In this document: one piece after another, positions 11,986-23,219 of the stretch
Layout: each line of letters opens with the position of its first letter
How positions within the stretch are numbered: the stretch's first letter is position 1
Notes under the pieces: generated by a model
What the model was told of the DNA's origin: nothing
The model's input: only the letters and a program-made list of their open reading frames with translations
Database searches by the model: none
Source of the DNA: Cenococcum geophilum 1.58
Lineage: Eukaryota; Ascomycota; Dothideomycetes; Gloniales; Gloniaceae
DNA: 64,000 nt
Assembly (NCBI GenBank): GCA_001692895.1
Contig: KV748189.1
Coordinates: 752,432 to 816,431 of the forward strand
Reading direction: 5' to 3'
Position numbers and translations under genes: made by a program

Positions 11986-14900
11986 CTGTTATTATAGATC
12001 TTTTAAGTTATAGGTAGTAGCCTATAGTAAAGCATGCTCTAGCTATATCTATAAGCTAGGGTGCTATAAGTAGTCCATAGGTCTTTAGGGCCTTATTTAG
12101 AATTCTATTTGGTCCTAGTGCTATATTATTTAAAAGGCGGCTAATAGTTCTGGCCATTTTCTCTATTATTATATCGCTGTTAACCCGTAGGTAAGTTACT
12201 GGTATTTTACCTATAATATTACTAAGGTCTGCTAAAGCTGGTTAGGGGAAGAACCTTTTTATAAGGATCTTTACCTTCTTATTATTGTTATTAGTAGCCT
12301 ATAATTCCCCTACTCTTTATAGGGGTAGTAAGTATAGGTCTTCTACTAGTCGCCCTACCTTTTTCTTTACCTATTTTGCTATAGCCTATAGGCCCTTATT
12401 ATAGGGGAGGCTCGGGTTAAAAGTATACTTATTTATAAACCGTCTCTAGTTATTACTTACTTCTTTTTTTAGGGTATTCTTTAACTAGTTTCTTATATCT
12501 TTATATTGTCTCTTATCTTTAGGGTTATAGCTACTTATATATTTCCTTTTTGCTTATTATTAGCTAGCTATAAGAACCGCGCATTATGCGGACTATACGT
12601 GTTATATATAGGGGCCTAGTCTTAAGACCAGGTAGTGCTCTTTTAGCCTATTTTTAATTACTGCCTAGATCCTTTCTAGTCTTTAGTTAATTTTCTTAGG
12701 GGTAGCTAATAAGCCTTACTTATTTAGTATTAGGTAGATTTCTTCTAAGTCTTAGAGTTATTGTTTAACTATATTAAGGAAACTGTTTACCTTAAGTATT
12801 TTTATTACGTATCTTTTGCTATTTAGTTGCGCCTTAATATCTAAATTTAGCTATATCTGGATGGGGATATAGTCTAAAGTAAGTGCCTATTCTTCTTTAG
12901 GGTTACACCTTTTAAGTCTCTAGTATAGGCCTTTGTCTATAAATATAAGGTTAATTGTACTTCTGGCGGATCCTTATTGCCATATAATTGCTTTAGGGGG
13001 GGTGGCTAGCTTAAGGCCCTAGGTGTTTATAGCTTTTAGTAGGCACTCTACCTATTATTTAGCAGCGATATAGATACCCCCCTACTATAGGTGGTAGAGG
13101 TTTATATCTCCTAATAGGATAGACTCTATACCTTTGGTTTTAAGTAAGCTTATTACTAATATAATATTCTCTGTTTGTGGGATACCTTTAACCCTAAGGT
13201 TATATACATTAATAATTTGTATTAGTCCCCTATATATCTAGATTATTATAACTATAATATCTAAATTAACTGCCTGCTATAACTATAAGGATAGGCTAAT
13301 AGCCTTACTAATTATAAAGTATACGTATATAGCTGCTTTTGGTTTATATAGGAGCTAAAATCCTTAGGGGCAGTATGCCGATTATATGTAGGTATTATAG
13401 TACGGCTCTTATATAGTAAGGATATAGTATTTCTCTAGGTCTAGACTATCTAGTAAGGGCCTTATAAGATGGTGGTTTATATTGCTATAGTTATACTATA
13501 TAATGGATAGGTAGCGGACCCCTAACGAGGGTCCTTCGCCTTTTTATTATTCCTCGCTTCTTCTATTTCTACTTTTTTTAGAATATTTAGAACTTCTATC
13601 TCTTATATCTATACCCTAGTTGCTACTTATTTTATATAGAGCTTTTTATTCCTATATTTTATGTTCCTACTAGCGCTTCTATATTTAAATCTATTATTAT
13701 CTTTAGTTCCTCCCCTGTTCTTACTAGTTGGCTATATATCCTTTAAGAGTCGGCTATAAATATTATATTTGCCGCGTTAAGTCTAATTCTTAATTATCCT
13801 GGTCTTAAGCTTGCTATAGCTATCTATAAGGGTCTTCCTATAGGGCGTCCTCTCCCTTATATCCCCTNTAACCCTTATATNCCTATANAGTNTNGTAATA
13901 TNNCGCGGCGTCGCTTCTGGCCNNTTAAGGCTTNGGATGGCTAGCCTAGCCCCCTAGTATTAAAGGTAGGAAACGCTAAAAAGGCACCTACGCTCCCCTA
14001 GCTTATCGCCTATTATTTCTATTTATATAACTTAGCGTGTAGTTATTCCTATAGTTATTAAGCCCTTACCTTCTATCTTCTATATTTAATGCAGTCTTCT
14101 CTCTCCTACGCCTTATATGTGCTTTAGTAGCAGTTTACGCATTTTATTTAGTCTTAATTTAAGTAGTATTTTATATCGTAGGGACCTATATAGTGGCCGC
14201 AGCACACCTATACTACGTATGTAGATTGGGTGTGTCCCTATTATACGCAGCGATAGCATTATTTTAGGCGTAGTCTATAGTTGTAGAGCCTTATATTATA
14301 TATAAGGCCGTTTATAATTATTTCTTTTTAGATAAGAAGTTTTTATATTCCTAGTATATATATACTGATAATAAGGGAGCTATATATTTGTCCGGCGTTT
14401 TCCTAATAAGTCTTTAGCGACCCTTATATCCTCTTATTGTTCTTATTATTTACTTAATTTATATTTTCCTATTAAAGCTATTAGATTTAGGTGATCTTAA
14501 GTCCTAGTATAAGGCGTTCCGTTTGTCTTACTATCTCCTATATAATTGCTGTATTGTCTACTTAGCGTCCTTTTTCTACTTTAAGGCTTATAGGAACTGC
14601 TAGGACTTTAACTAAGTAGTCCTTATAGAGTACTTTTATGCTAATACGTTCTCCTAGCTTGTCCCCTACCCTTACGGCTTATTCCTTTACCTATTAGTCC
14701 TTTAGGGTAACTCTAATATCTCCGCTCCTAAGGTATTAGACTATAATAGCGTTATAAACCTCTTTATGGATCTCTATAAGGACTTCTATTTCTAATTATT
14801 CCCTAAGCCCCTTTACTTTTTCTATATTTAGTTATATTATAATTATATACCCGGTTATTGGCTTAAGGGGGGTAAGATCCCTATACTATAGTAGCGCAGC

Positions 14901-15330
14901 TACGGCGGCCTAGGTGTGGTTTGCCGGTAAAGGGAAGTTTTATTTATTTTTAATTTTACTTAGCCGTTAGAGGATTTAGTTAAGGGTTTACTAAAGGGGC
15001 GCCTAAGGTTTGCTGGACTGGCGGAGCCATTCTACTAGCTATATTAGATCGTTATAGCTAACGGTTACTCCCCCGCAATTCTAGGTACTAGACACGTTTA
15101 GTAGGCTTTATATTTTATCTAATACCTTCTTAATAAGGGTATTTCTGCTTTATGGTGTAGTATTCGCCCGTCTTTGTTATAGAGGGCTATTACTGGGCGT
15201 GGTTCTAGCAGTTGCGCGCGAGTGCGAACTACTGTCGTTTAATATATGCCTTCTCTGCGATGTATATATCGTAGGGGGTTTCTCTAGGTGTTTTATAGGG
15301 TTCTTTTAGTTAGTTTTAGTCTTTTTGAGC
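11986..15330 (-). pseudogene. Tad1-type LINE (ORF1, endonuclease, partial RT)
   Basis: A non-LTR retrotransposon read on the minus strand. An ORF1-like protein at about 14300-14120 carries a degraded double CCHC knuckle (CYRCV..GHTQST, then CCGHYIGPYD). The endonuclease follows, with the core KGIESILLGDINLYHL at about 13140-13090 (families have GDFN.HH). Next come an Arg-rich linker and the start of reverse transcriptase (ARTISRLLNNIALGPNRILN, then LIDIARACFTIGYY) at about 12160-12020. The RT is cut off at 11986, so the 3' half is missing. That is the opposite of normal 5' truncation of LINEs and implies later deletion or insertion. The last 100 bp closely match 47985-48085. Ambiguous bases lie at 13868-13934. 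Confidence 0.8.
13868..13934. other. Cluster of ambiguous bases
   Basis: Scattered N characters, an assembly or polishing uncertainty rather than biology. Reading frames across it are unreliable. Confidence 0.9.
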
Positions 15331-15989
15331 CGGGTGTAGCAAGAGCTTTAGTTTTTAAGAAGGTATATATAATTACTAAATAGTAAGCCCCTTTAAAATT
15401 TTATATAAATAGCTATTATAATTGTTAAGATATAAGTATATTAAAAAGGCGTATTTTAATGCCGTGCATTATATAGGACCGTACACGCAGTAGGGAGAAC
15501 TTCTATATCTTATTATGGTTAGCTAAGTTGCGTCTATCTATCCGTTTTTTTTTTATAAACTGAGTTTACAGGCCGCTGTATACTAGGTTAGTAAATTAAA
15601 CTTTTACTACACTTGCAACCTTACTAAAAGGTAGCGCCACACTTTAAAACTTACGCATACCTATCTTACTATTAAAAACTATTATTTTTCCAACTCCTAA
15701 GACCTAATTCCGTCTACTTAGTAAGCTAAATATAGATTTATTCCCTTTACTACCCCCTTTCTCTACAATAGGGGACTTGGTAAAAAGGGGTCCTAGCTTA
15801 TAAGTAAGGCACGGATAAGAATACTAAAATTACAAAATATAGACTTTTCCTAGGTTTTTCTTCTATAGAAAGTAAAAGCCTAATAAGTTGTTTTTTATAG
15901 TAGTTTTTTCTACTACCTTTTAGTCTAATCTCCCTAGAAACCCTCTAGTAGGGTTAATAAGGAAAAAAAGGTATAAAAGGATAGTAAAA
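15331..15989. other. AT-rich spacer, nothing recognised
   Basis: Strongly AT-rich, heavily RIPped sequence between two LINEs of opposite orientation. It may contain 5' untranslated parts of either. No ORF, repeat or RNA gene could be supported. Confidence 0.4.
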
Positions 15990-17181
15990 ACAAGTAAGGA
16001 TTTTTGCCTAGTTTTTTTTTACCACTAGGACTAGGAGATAAGAGACTTAAGGAGGTTTTTATCTACTAAAAAAACTAGGAAACTCCCTCTATAAACTATA
16101 GGCTACTAAATTAAAAATGTTATAAACTCTAAAGAAACTTTTAAAAAAAAGCCCTTTAATAAAAACCCTTCTATAGAGATAAGTGACGATAAAATATTAT
16201 TTACCTCTTTCCTTCTATCTTTCCCCTACCTATTTAAGGAAGATATAGAAATATAAGAGGTAGATAAACTATCTCTAGGCTATATAAGAAGGAACGGGAG
16301 AAAAGGAGCCGCCTTTAATCTTCTCCTAAAAAAGAAAGCCAAAAACAAATAAGAAAGATAGTAAGACTTAAGCCTATTACGGCTAGTATACCTTTCTTTA
16401 TACTTTTACTAGAGTAATACTTATAGAAGGTTTTAATAAGCCTAACCTAGACCTATAAAGGGCTAGAAGAAGGAGAAAGAAAAAGTAAGTTAAATAGTTA
16501 AAAGACTATATACGAAGTATTCTAGTAAGAGAAAATCCCTTTATAAAAGAAAAGAAAAACAGGAAAAAGATGTCCTAAAAGGACTAATAGAAGAAGTAAA
16601 AGCCCCCCGTAAAGAAATAGCCTAAAAAACCTACGTAAAAAAGCTAAAGAAGGGCCTTTTTTTCTTCTACTTTTTCCTTTTTCTCTTCTTTCTCTTCTTT
16701 TCCTTTTCCTTCTCCCTCTCCCCCCTACTAGTAAAGTAACTTGTTACACTACTAGCCCTACTTCTACCAGAGGAAAAAAAGAAGTAGCTATAAGGAAGGA
16801 GACTAGTCCTAGTTATAGACCAAAATAACTAGTATTTAGATACCTTTTCTATCCAAAATAGAGTTAATCAACTATTTATATCTAAATTGTAAATAGAGAA
16901 GCTAGTTATAGCTTCTATAACTAGAATAAAAGAAAAGTAGAATATTCTCCTTATAACTATAAAAGAATATAATATAGACTTTCTAGTTAAATATAAAGAA
17001 ATCCGGTCTAGCCGCTTCTCCTTTAAAAGGGAATAAAAACTAGAGCCTTAAGTCTAAATAGTAGCTTACAGCGTTTCTATCTCCACTTTTCTAGGAGAAG
17101 AAGGCTCTAAACTTCTAAAAGAAGAAATAGAGATCTTTAATCCTATTAGGATAAAAGGACTACCTAAATGGATTTTATTAA
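15990..17181 (+). pseudogene. LINE ORF1, N-terminal part
   Basis: Plus-strand coding remnant of a non-LTR element, read through stops. It has a Lys/Glu-rich stretch at about 16510-16640 (KRKEKQEKDVLKGLIEEVKA), a polypyrimidine tract at about 16660-16730, and then a globular part (SITRIKEK.NILLITIKEY, SIFNPIRIKGLPKWILL-like text) up to 17181. The frame resumes at 18918 after the inserted inverted-repeat element. The protein would be the nucleic-acid-binding ORF1p of a LINE. Confidence 0.6.
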
Positions 17182-17369
17182 CATCAGGAAATTTTTTTTA
17201 GGGCTCGTTGTTGCGGTTTGCGGCAGGTGGATATGGTTGATAGCAATTTGCGCAAAACGCACGTTTTATAACAAAATCGCAGCACCTAATAGTAAATTAC
17301 GGCAAAATGCTACCCCTATAAATAAATTGCAGTAAAACGCTACCCTATAAATAAATAGCGCGCAAACTG

Positions 17370-17455
17370 TATAAATTGTAAAAACTATACGAATTATAAA
17401 AACTATACGAATTGTAAAAACTGTACGAATTGTAAAAACTGTACGAATTGTAACT
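17370..17455. repeat. 18-bp tandem repeat
   Basis: Five near-identical copies of an 18-bp unit of the form AATTGTAAAAACTGTACG, one arm of the satellite-rich element. Confidence 0.75.
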
Positions 17456-17621
17456 ATATAAATAATAATTATATTATATAATAACCAAATTATCACATAT
17501 TCCCATAGATTTCTATAATATACTTTTAAATATATTTATATTATAACTATATAAAATATAGAGCTATCTACTTTGGGCGTTAAGGGGGAAGCCTCTTGCA
17601 GAGGCTCTAAATCATCTTAGA

Positions 17622-17860
17622 TACCTACCTACCTGCCTGCCTGCCTACCTACCTACCTGCCTGCCTGCCTGCCTACCTACCTACCTGCCTGCCTGCCTGC
17701 CTGCCTGCCCTGCCTGCCTGCCTGCCTGCCTGCTGCCTGCCTGCCCCTACCTACCTGCCTGCCTACTTGCCTACCTACCTGTCTGTCCGTCCGTCCTATA
17801 CCTACCCGTCTATGCCTACCTGTCTGTGCCTACCTGTCTGTGCCTACCTGTCTATGTCAC
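17622..17860. repeat. CTAC/CTGC tetranucleotide array
   Basis: Long microsatellite of alternating CTAC and CTGC tetranucleotides grading into CTGTCTGTGCCTAC units. The same array in the same order relative to neighbours occurs at 43240-43515. Confidence 0.9.
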
Positions 17861-17926
17861 CTTGATTCGATCGATCGATCGAATCGTTTATCGTGTTCGC
17901 TGGCTGGTCGTTTCGAACGGTTGTCG

Positions 17927-18125
17927 TGTGGCTCTGGCGACGGTCGTGTGGCGATGACGACGGTCCGTCTGGCTCTGACGGTCGTCTAGCTCTGGCGACG
18001 GTCATCTGGCTCCGGCGACGGTCGTCCAGCTCTGACGGTCGTCTGGCTCTGACGGTCGTCTAGCTCTGGCGACGGTCATCTGGCTCCGGCGATGGTCGTC
18101 TGGCTCCGGCGACGGTCGTCTGCTG
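17927..18125. repeat. 20-bp GC-rich tandem array
   Basis: About ten copies of GGCTCTGGCGACGGTCGTCT with small variations. The array is homologous to the longer one at 43566-43985. Confidence 0.9.
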
Positions 18126-18285
18126 GCTGTCGTTCTGGTGTCTTCCTAGGTGGATGTAAGGAAGGGTAAAAAATGAGGTGGCTACCTAGGTGTATATAGG
18201 GGTAATACTTGGCAGAGGCACGTGTAGAGGCTATCGGGAATATAGCGGGGACCCGATAGTAATGTGTCGCGGGCACACACAAAGG

Positions 18286-18650
18286 CTTTGTGTAGAGCTT
18301 CGTGTAGAGCCTCCGTACGCAGAGCTTCGCGCAGAGCCTCGTGTAGAGCTTCGCGCAGAGCCTCGTGCAGAGGCCTCCATATGTAGAGCTTCGTGTAGAG
18401 CTTCGTAGAGCTTTGTGCAGAGCTTTCGTGTAAGAGCCTCGTGCAGAGCCTCTGTACGCAGAGCTTTGTGTATAGACCTCGTGTAGAGCCTCGTGCAAAG
18501 CTTCGTGTAGAGCTTCGCGCAGAGCTTTGTATAGAGCTTCGTGTAGAGCTTCGTGCAGAGCTTCGTGTAGAGCTTCGTGTAGAGCTTCGTGCAGAGCTTC
18601 CTGCAGAGCTTCGTGCAGAGCTTTGTGTAGAGCCTCGTGCAGAGCCTCTG
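18286..18650. repeat. 12-bp tandem array
   Basis: About thirty copies of AGAGCTTCGTGC and close variants. Unit length 12 keeps all frames open, producing the repetitive translations (HEAL, LCTK or RASC repeats) that should not be called proteins. The counterpart lies at 44113-44404. Confidence 0.9.
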
Positions 18651-18917
18651 CATCAGGAATTTTTTTTAGGCACGTTGTTGCAAGCGAAAATCGGGGTCTA
18701 CAAAACCTGCAGGCGTAAGTCGCAATTTTAGCATTTGCGGCAATTTGCAGCAATTTGCTATAAACACATAGATAGGGCAGGCGCGTGCATAGGTAGCCTA
18801 TGTATTTGTAGCAAATTGCTGCAAATCGCCGCAAATTGCCAAAATTGCGACTTACGCAGGTTTTGCAGACCCCGATTTTCGTTTGCAACAACGCGCCCAA
18901 AAAAAAAAATCCTGATG
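18651..18917. repeat. Foldback unit with ~115-bp inverted arms
   Basis: CATCAGGAATTTTTTTTAGG at the left is answered by its inverse at the right. The arms continue with high similarity through CGAAAATCGGGGTCT and GCAATTTGCAGCAATTTGCT into a short central spacer near 18780. The right arm also serves as the right end of the larger element. It resembles a MITE or a cruciform-forming foldback. Confidence 0.8.
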
Positions 18918-20125
18918 AAAGGCAAAGAGATATAATCTACAAACTAGGTTTAGCTCTGTAGTATTCGCTATAGAAAATAAGGAGAAAAGATAGGAAATTC
19001 TTAAATAGAAGGAAATCCTAATTGCAGGGATAGCTACTAAGGTAGTTAAATACCTAGAGGTCTCCTCTACTACACAATATATAAGTTACTAAAAATTTGG
19101 CTATATAGAAGATAGATGCTCTACTAGGGCCTGTTGGTTTTATATAGTAGTATACTTATCTAAAGACCATTCCTATTTTGCTTGTAATATAATAGGTAGA
19201 CCTTACGGACACACTACTCTTCTTTATATTAATTGTAAAGAAAAATACCTTGCTAATAGTAAAGACTATAAGTCTCTTAAAGTAGCTAAACTAGTATATT
19301 AATAAGCGTAACTAACTACTAGTACTATGCCAAAACACCTACATATTACTCGCATATCGCCTACGTATCACTTACGTATTACGCTGTTTTAGTTACGTAT
19401 TAGTGTCTCCTTCTATTTATTTCTATACCTTCCTCGTGTATATAGAGAGGCGCTAGAGATATATTTTACAATCAAGTCGTTTACTTAATTCTCTTACACT
19501 GCAAAGTTTACAATAAGTATAAGTTTAAAAGGTTCTATAAAAAGAGAAGAAGGAATCTCCCTAGTTTCTAAAGCTAGAGGAGAAATCTCCTTTATATAAC
19601 ATAATGTAGGAAAAAGATAAGAAGTATAGCAAACCCTACTAGAAATAGGATTTAGAAAAAAAATAGACCTTATTTTAGTATAAGAACCTAATATATAGAA
19701 AGATAGATAAAAAGGATCCTACTTCTCTATTCTATACCTACTTTTAACCTTATCCTCCCTAGTAACTTAACTATTCGCCCTAAAGTAGCTATCTATATAA
19801 GGAAAACCAGCTTTCTATAATATAGAAATAGGGAGAATATCTATAATAAGAGATAACTAGATAAGAACTTTAGAACCTAAAGAAATAGTAGGACTACTAT
19901 TACTAGGACCATTTTAGAACTAGAATTAGATCTCCCCTTTATATTAATAGGAGACTATAACCTATTCTATATATAGTAAAACGCACTAGCTAGAAATCTA
20001 ACTAGAGAGGCTAAGAAATTAGTAGAGTAGCTAGATAAATATAACTATTAACTACTAAATTTAGACGAATAAAAGGGGACCTTCTATAGGTCTAATATAA
20101 GGGAAAAGTCTATTATAAACTTAGT
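18918..20125 (+). pseudogene. LINE ORF1 C-terminus and endonuclease
   Basis: Continuation of the interrupted LINE. ORF1 resumes with KAKRYNLQTRFSSVVFAIEN and a degraded CCHC block (KFGYIEDRCSTRA, then GRPYGHTTLLYINCKEK at about 19085-19260). Endonuclease sequence follows: LPFILIGDYNLFYI at about 19930-19975, then KGTFYRSNIREKSIINLVL up to about 20125, matching the apurinic-endonuclease fold of LINEs (GDFN..H and a downstream S/T.ID motif). Reverse transcriptase is not found; the element ends abruptly near 20125. Confidence 0.7.
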
Positions 20126-20460
20126 GTTATAAAATATAAGAGGACTTTATAGACAGGGGGCTATAAAGCATAATTGTAGGAATAAATAGATTGTAAAGGA
20201 GATAAATCCTTAAGGAGGTAAGGCCTTTAGGATTGTAGAGACTATATACTATAGGCACGTGCCTTTAGTATATAACTGGCGACTATTTAAGGGGCGTCCA
20301 AGGGTTAGCTTAAGGGCAACTTAAGGTAACTATAATAGTATCCCTTATATTGCCCCCCCTTTTTATAGTTAGCCCTAATCGGTATTACTATATAATAGAG
20401 TGATATTATAAGGGCTTGTCCTAAAAGGGGTTTAGGAAGATATTAGTATACTACTATATA
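20126..20460. other. Possible LTR-like segment, boundaries unclear
   Basis: Less degraded than its neighbours, with CACGTGCC and a run of C. In reverse complement it contains CCTTAAGGATTTATCTCC, resembling the leader before the gag at 29975. It might be a solo LTR or an LTR fragment. No pair was found in the window. Confidence 0.25.
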
Positions 20461-22689
20461 TTATCTATCTATCTAACCCCTGTTTTAAACTCCTAAAAAC
20501 TTTAATAAGGAAAAAATATAACTAGAGAAAAGACGTAAGGATTGCTAGGAGACCTATTAGAAGCCTATTAGAAGTGTATTAATAACTACTTAGGTTAACC
20601 TAAGGATTTTTATATAACTTTACTTTTAAGCTTTTATACTATTTTATAATTAATTACGAGTATTATAGGCAATTTAGTATTCCTAGTATAGTTCTATAAA
20701 ACCTTTTAGTATAGGATTTAATATATAGGGCCTTAGCTCGCCGCCGTCTTTAACTGTTAAGATAAAATCTATAATCCTTTTTTATAAACCTCTACGTTAC
20801 TAATATATTATTTATGCACTTACCCTTAGGCTATTATATATAGTTAAATAATTAATTAATTAATTAAAGAGACTTGTCTCTTAAGATTTAATATATATAC
20901 TTCTAAATCTAATAGTTTTATACTATATAGTTAGTATAGCTCTATTGCCTAGTAAATAGGAGGGACACTTTATAACAGCATCTATAGCTATTATACAATT
21001 GTTAAGAACGTCTATAACATTATTCTTTAATACCATAGTATTGTTTAGGTATAATTTAACCTATATATATTAAAGATTAAAGTCTTAATTGCCTTCTCTA
21101 GCCGCGTAATTAGTTTTTTAAGGAAGTAATAGCTAAATAGCTTATACGCGTATTTCCTTTCATTTAAATTGCGCTATTATAATAAAGTTATATTAGTAAG
21201 GTTGCGGCTACACGCTAGAAGGGTATTAGAAGGTAAAGTATAAAGGCACTTTACTTATAAAGCTTAATCCTCTTCCTTAATACCTTACTTCCCATTATTA
21301 ACCTTCGTCTAATTTAGACGTATCTTTAATATATTATTAAGATTTTCTTCTTTTTTATTATTAATTTAATATGACTTTTTAATCTCCTGCTAACTGCTCT
21401 TTTAAGTAAATTCCATAGCGTATCCTAGCCCTACCTTTATATATAGAACCCTAACCCCTACTAACCCGTAACTAGTACTGGTTCTACCTAATAATTTTGC
21501 CTATATATCTTTAAAAGATTAGAAATCTAATAATAGGATTCTAGAGGCTTATAATAAGACGTACTATATAAGATCTAATACCTTTAGTCCTTGCAATTAA
21601 TGCATGTATATTAAGAGCGGCAGTTATATTAAGGTAAGCTTTCTACCTCTAATAGATTTCTATTGCTAACTTTAAGCTTTAATAGCCTAGGCCTAAGTAG
21701 TAATATTCCTTTAATATTTTAAACTACTATATCGCCTAGGCTCTCTCTTATTCTAGCGTAAATGCTAAATAATTAAATTAAATTTAAGACTATGCTATAA
21801 CTATCTATACTACCTATAATTCCTAGTAAGCTAGCTAGTAATACTTAATATAAAAGTAAGGTTAGTATACTAAGAATAGGGTAAGAGATAAGGGTAATAA
21901 AAAAAGGTTGCTATCTACTACTAGAAGGAGTTTGTGTATATATATTAAGTAGGTTACCCTTTAGGTACCTAGCGGATAGGTAACTAACAGTTACTATAGT
22001 AAGGTCTTAGTAGTTCTAGACTATACTAGCTAGCTAACGTCTTTATTTATTTTAGGCTTAAGCGTGTCTTTATTAACTATAGGCTTACGCTATAAGAGCT
22101 TTATTAGTATTAGTTTGGACCTAATATTAGTATTAAGTATTTAAAAGTTTTTGCTCTAGCTATACCTTATTATCCTACCCCTGTTTTTATATATACTTAT
22201 ATCCCTACTAAGGGGTCTAGATCTTATTTTCGTTAGCTATCCCTTAAAGGGCTAATAAATACTAATTTTACTCCTAAGAATAAAGTATAGTGGCTTTTTA
22301 GATTAGGTATTTAGGATTTATTCTTATATATAGTAATAATTAAGGACTTTAATTAGATGCTCGGGGAGGCTTTTAAAAAGGGCATAAAAGCCCTAGGAAT
22401 AATATTCCTAGTCTAGATTAATTAATGGGAATATAATTTTAGTAAAGTGCCTTATGAATTCTATACTATATATATAAAAGGCTAAGGACCTATTTTGCCT
22501 TAGGCTATAGCCCTATCCCTATAGTTTGCGAAGCCTATCTGTTCTATATCCGATTTAACCTATTTTTTACTCTTTAAAGCCTCTTTACGGCCTACTATAA
22601 GATTTCTTTATAGGTTATAATAGCACTATAATATTAAAGCGCTTTTTATAATTTATAAATTATAGACCTTAGTCCTAATATTCTTTTAG
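20461..22689. other. Unresolved RIPped sequence
   Basis: Both strands give equally plausible stop-interrupted translations. The minus strand would be continuous with the chromodomain remnant to the right (LKEYQD, then RPLSRDI-like text). The plus strand gives Pro/Ser/Gln-rich text. I cannot decide which, if either, was coding. No LTR, RNA gene or tandem repeat was seen. Confidence 0.3.
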
Positions 22690-22897
22690 AATATCTTTAT
22701 AATAATTAAAATAATCCTCTAGTTCCTATATAGAGTCCTTAACGGGCTAGCTTAGCTATTTAACTTTATTTTAGAGCTTATTCTTAATAGACTTATAGTA
22801 TAGTATAGCTTTAACCTTATACCGCTCACCCACTACTTTAGGGTGTTTAATTGGGCCTAAACGGATGTTCTTTTCCAGTAGTGGTTTATACTATAGT
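22690..22897 (-). pseudogene. Gypsy integrase chromodomain, part 2 of split element
   Basis: The minus strand reads KHPKVVGERYKVKAIL, then a degraded KVK.L, then EDYFNYYKDILKEYQD. This is a chromodomain of chromovirus-type gypsy elements (aromatic-rich pocket, with the WEPE motif degraded to stop-ELE). Chromodomains guide integration to heterochromatin. Its integrase is at 28514-29680; the two parts are separated by the complete element 22898-28513, whose 5-bp target duplication marks the join. Confidence 0.65.
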
Positions 22898-23202
22898 TAT
22901 AAGGGCGTAAAGAGACTTCGGGGAAGATTCGAAGGAATAATATAAATTCTATCTAAATCTAAGGGTATATAGCTCTTGCTAAGAACAAGACGTTACGTAA
23001 AAAAGAGAAGGGAATAATAAGAGAATTATATAATTAAATAGTTAGGGGCTTAGTGGTTAATGCGTGCGTATATATACACGCGGTCTTTAACGGACTTTAG
23101 TAGAATTTAATTAATCTAGCAGAATTTGGTTAAAGCGTTAGAATTTATTTATTAAGTGTTTTATTAAGACATTCCTACTATAACTAGGCTAGTCCTGTTA
23201 TA
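22898..23202 (-). repeat. 3' LTR of nested gypsy element
   Basis: It pairs with 28209-28513. The copies share long exact blocks such as GTTAGGGGCTTAGTGGTTAA and differ mostly by C/T and G/A changes of RIP type. In minus orientation it starts TATAACAGGAC (from TGTAACAGGAC) and ends CCCTTATA (from CCCTTACA). Confidence 0.9.
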
Positions 23203-23219
23203 GCACTCCCCCTTTTAGC

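Larger units (their letters stand above)
17182..18917. mobile_element. Inverted-repeat element carrying satellite cassette
   Basis: The segment begins CATCAGGAAATTTTTTTTAG and ends with the inverse, AAAAAAATCCTGATG. The inverted ends continue into GGGC(T/G)CGTTGTTGC. It splits the ORF1 of a LINE. If the segment and one copy of a flanking AA are removed, the LINE frame continues correctly (WILL then KAKR), so these are probably the true borders with a 2-bp target duplication. The interior has no transposase. It consists of an 18-bp repeat array, CTAC/CTGC tetranucleotide repeats, a 20-bp GC-rich array, a 12-bp array and a foldback unit. The element is far less RIPped than its host. The apparent ORFs inside (for example 18900-18076 minus) are artefacts of repeat units whose length is a multiple of three. 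Confidence 0.65.

Noticed and set aside
18076-18900. Long minus-strand ORF with HEAL/LCTK-type repeats
   Set aside because: It is produced by a 12-bp tandem repeat that keeps every frame open on both strands and by the inverted-repeat unit. No start context or conserved domain.
22201-22690. Plus-strand protein-like text (GEAFKKGIKALGIIFLV and onward)
   Set aside because: The opposite strand is equally readable and joins a chromodomain, so a separate plus-strand gene is not supported.
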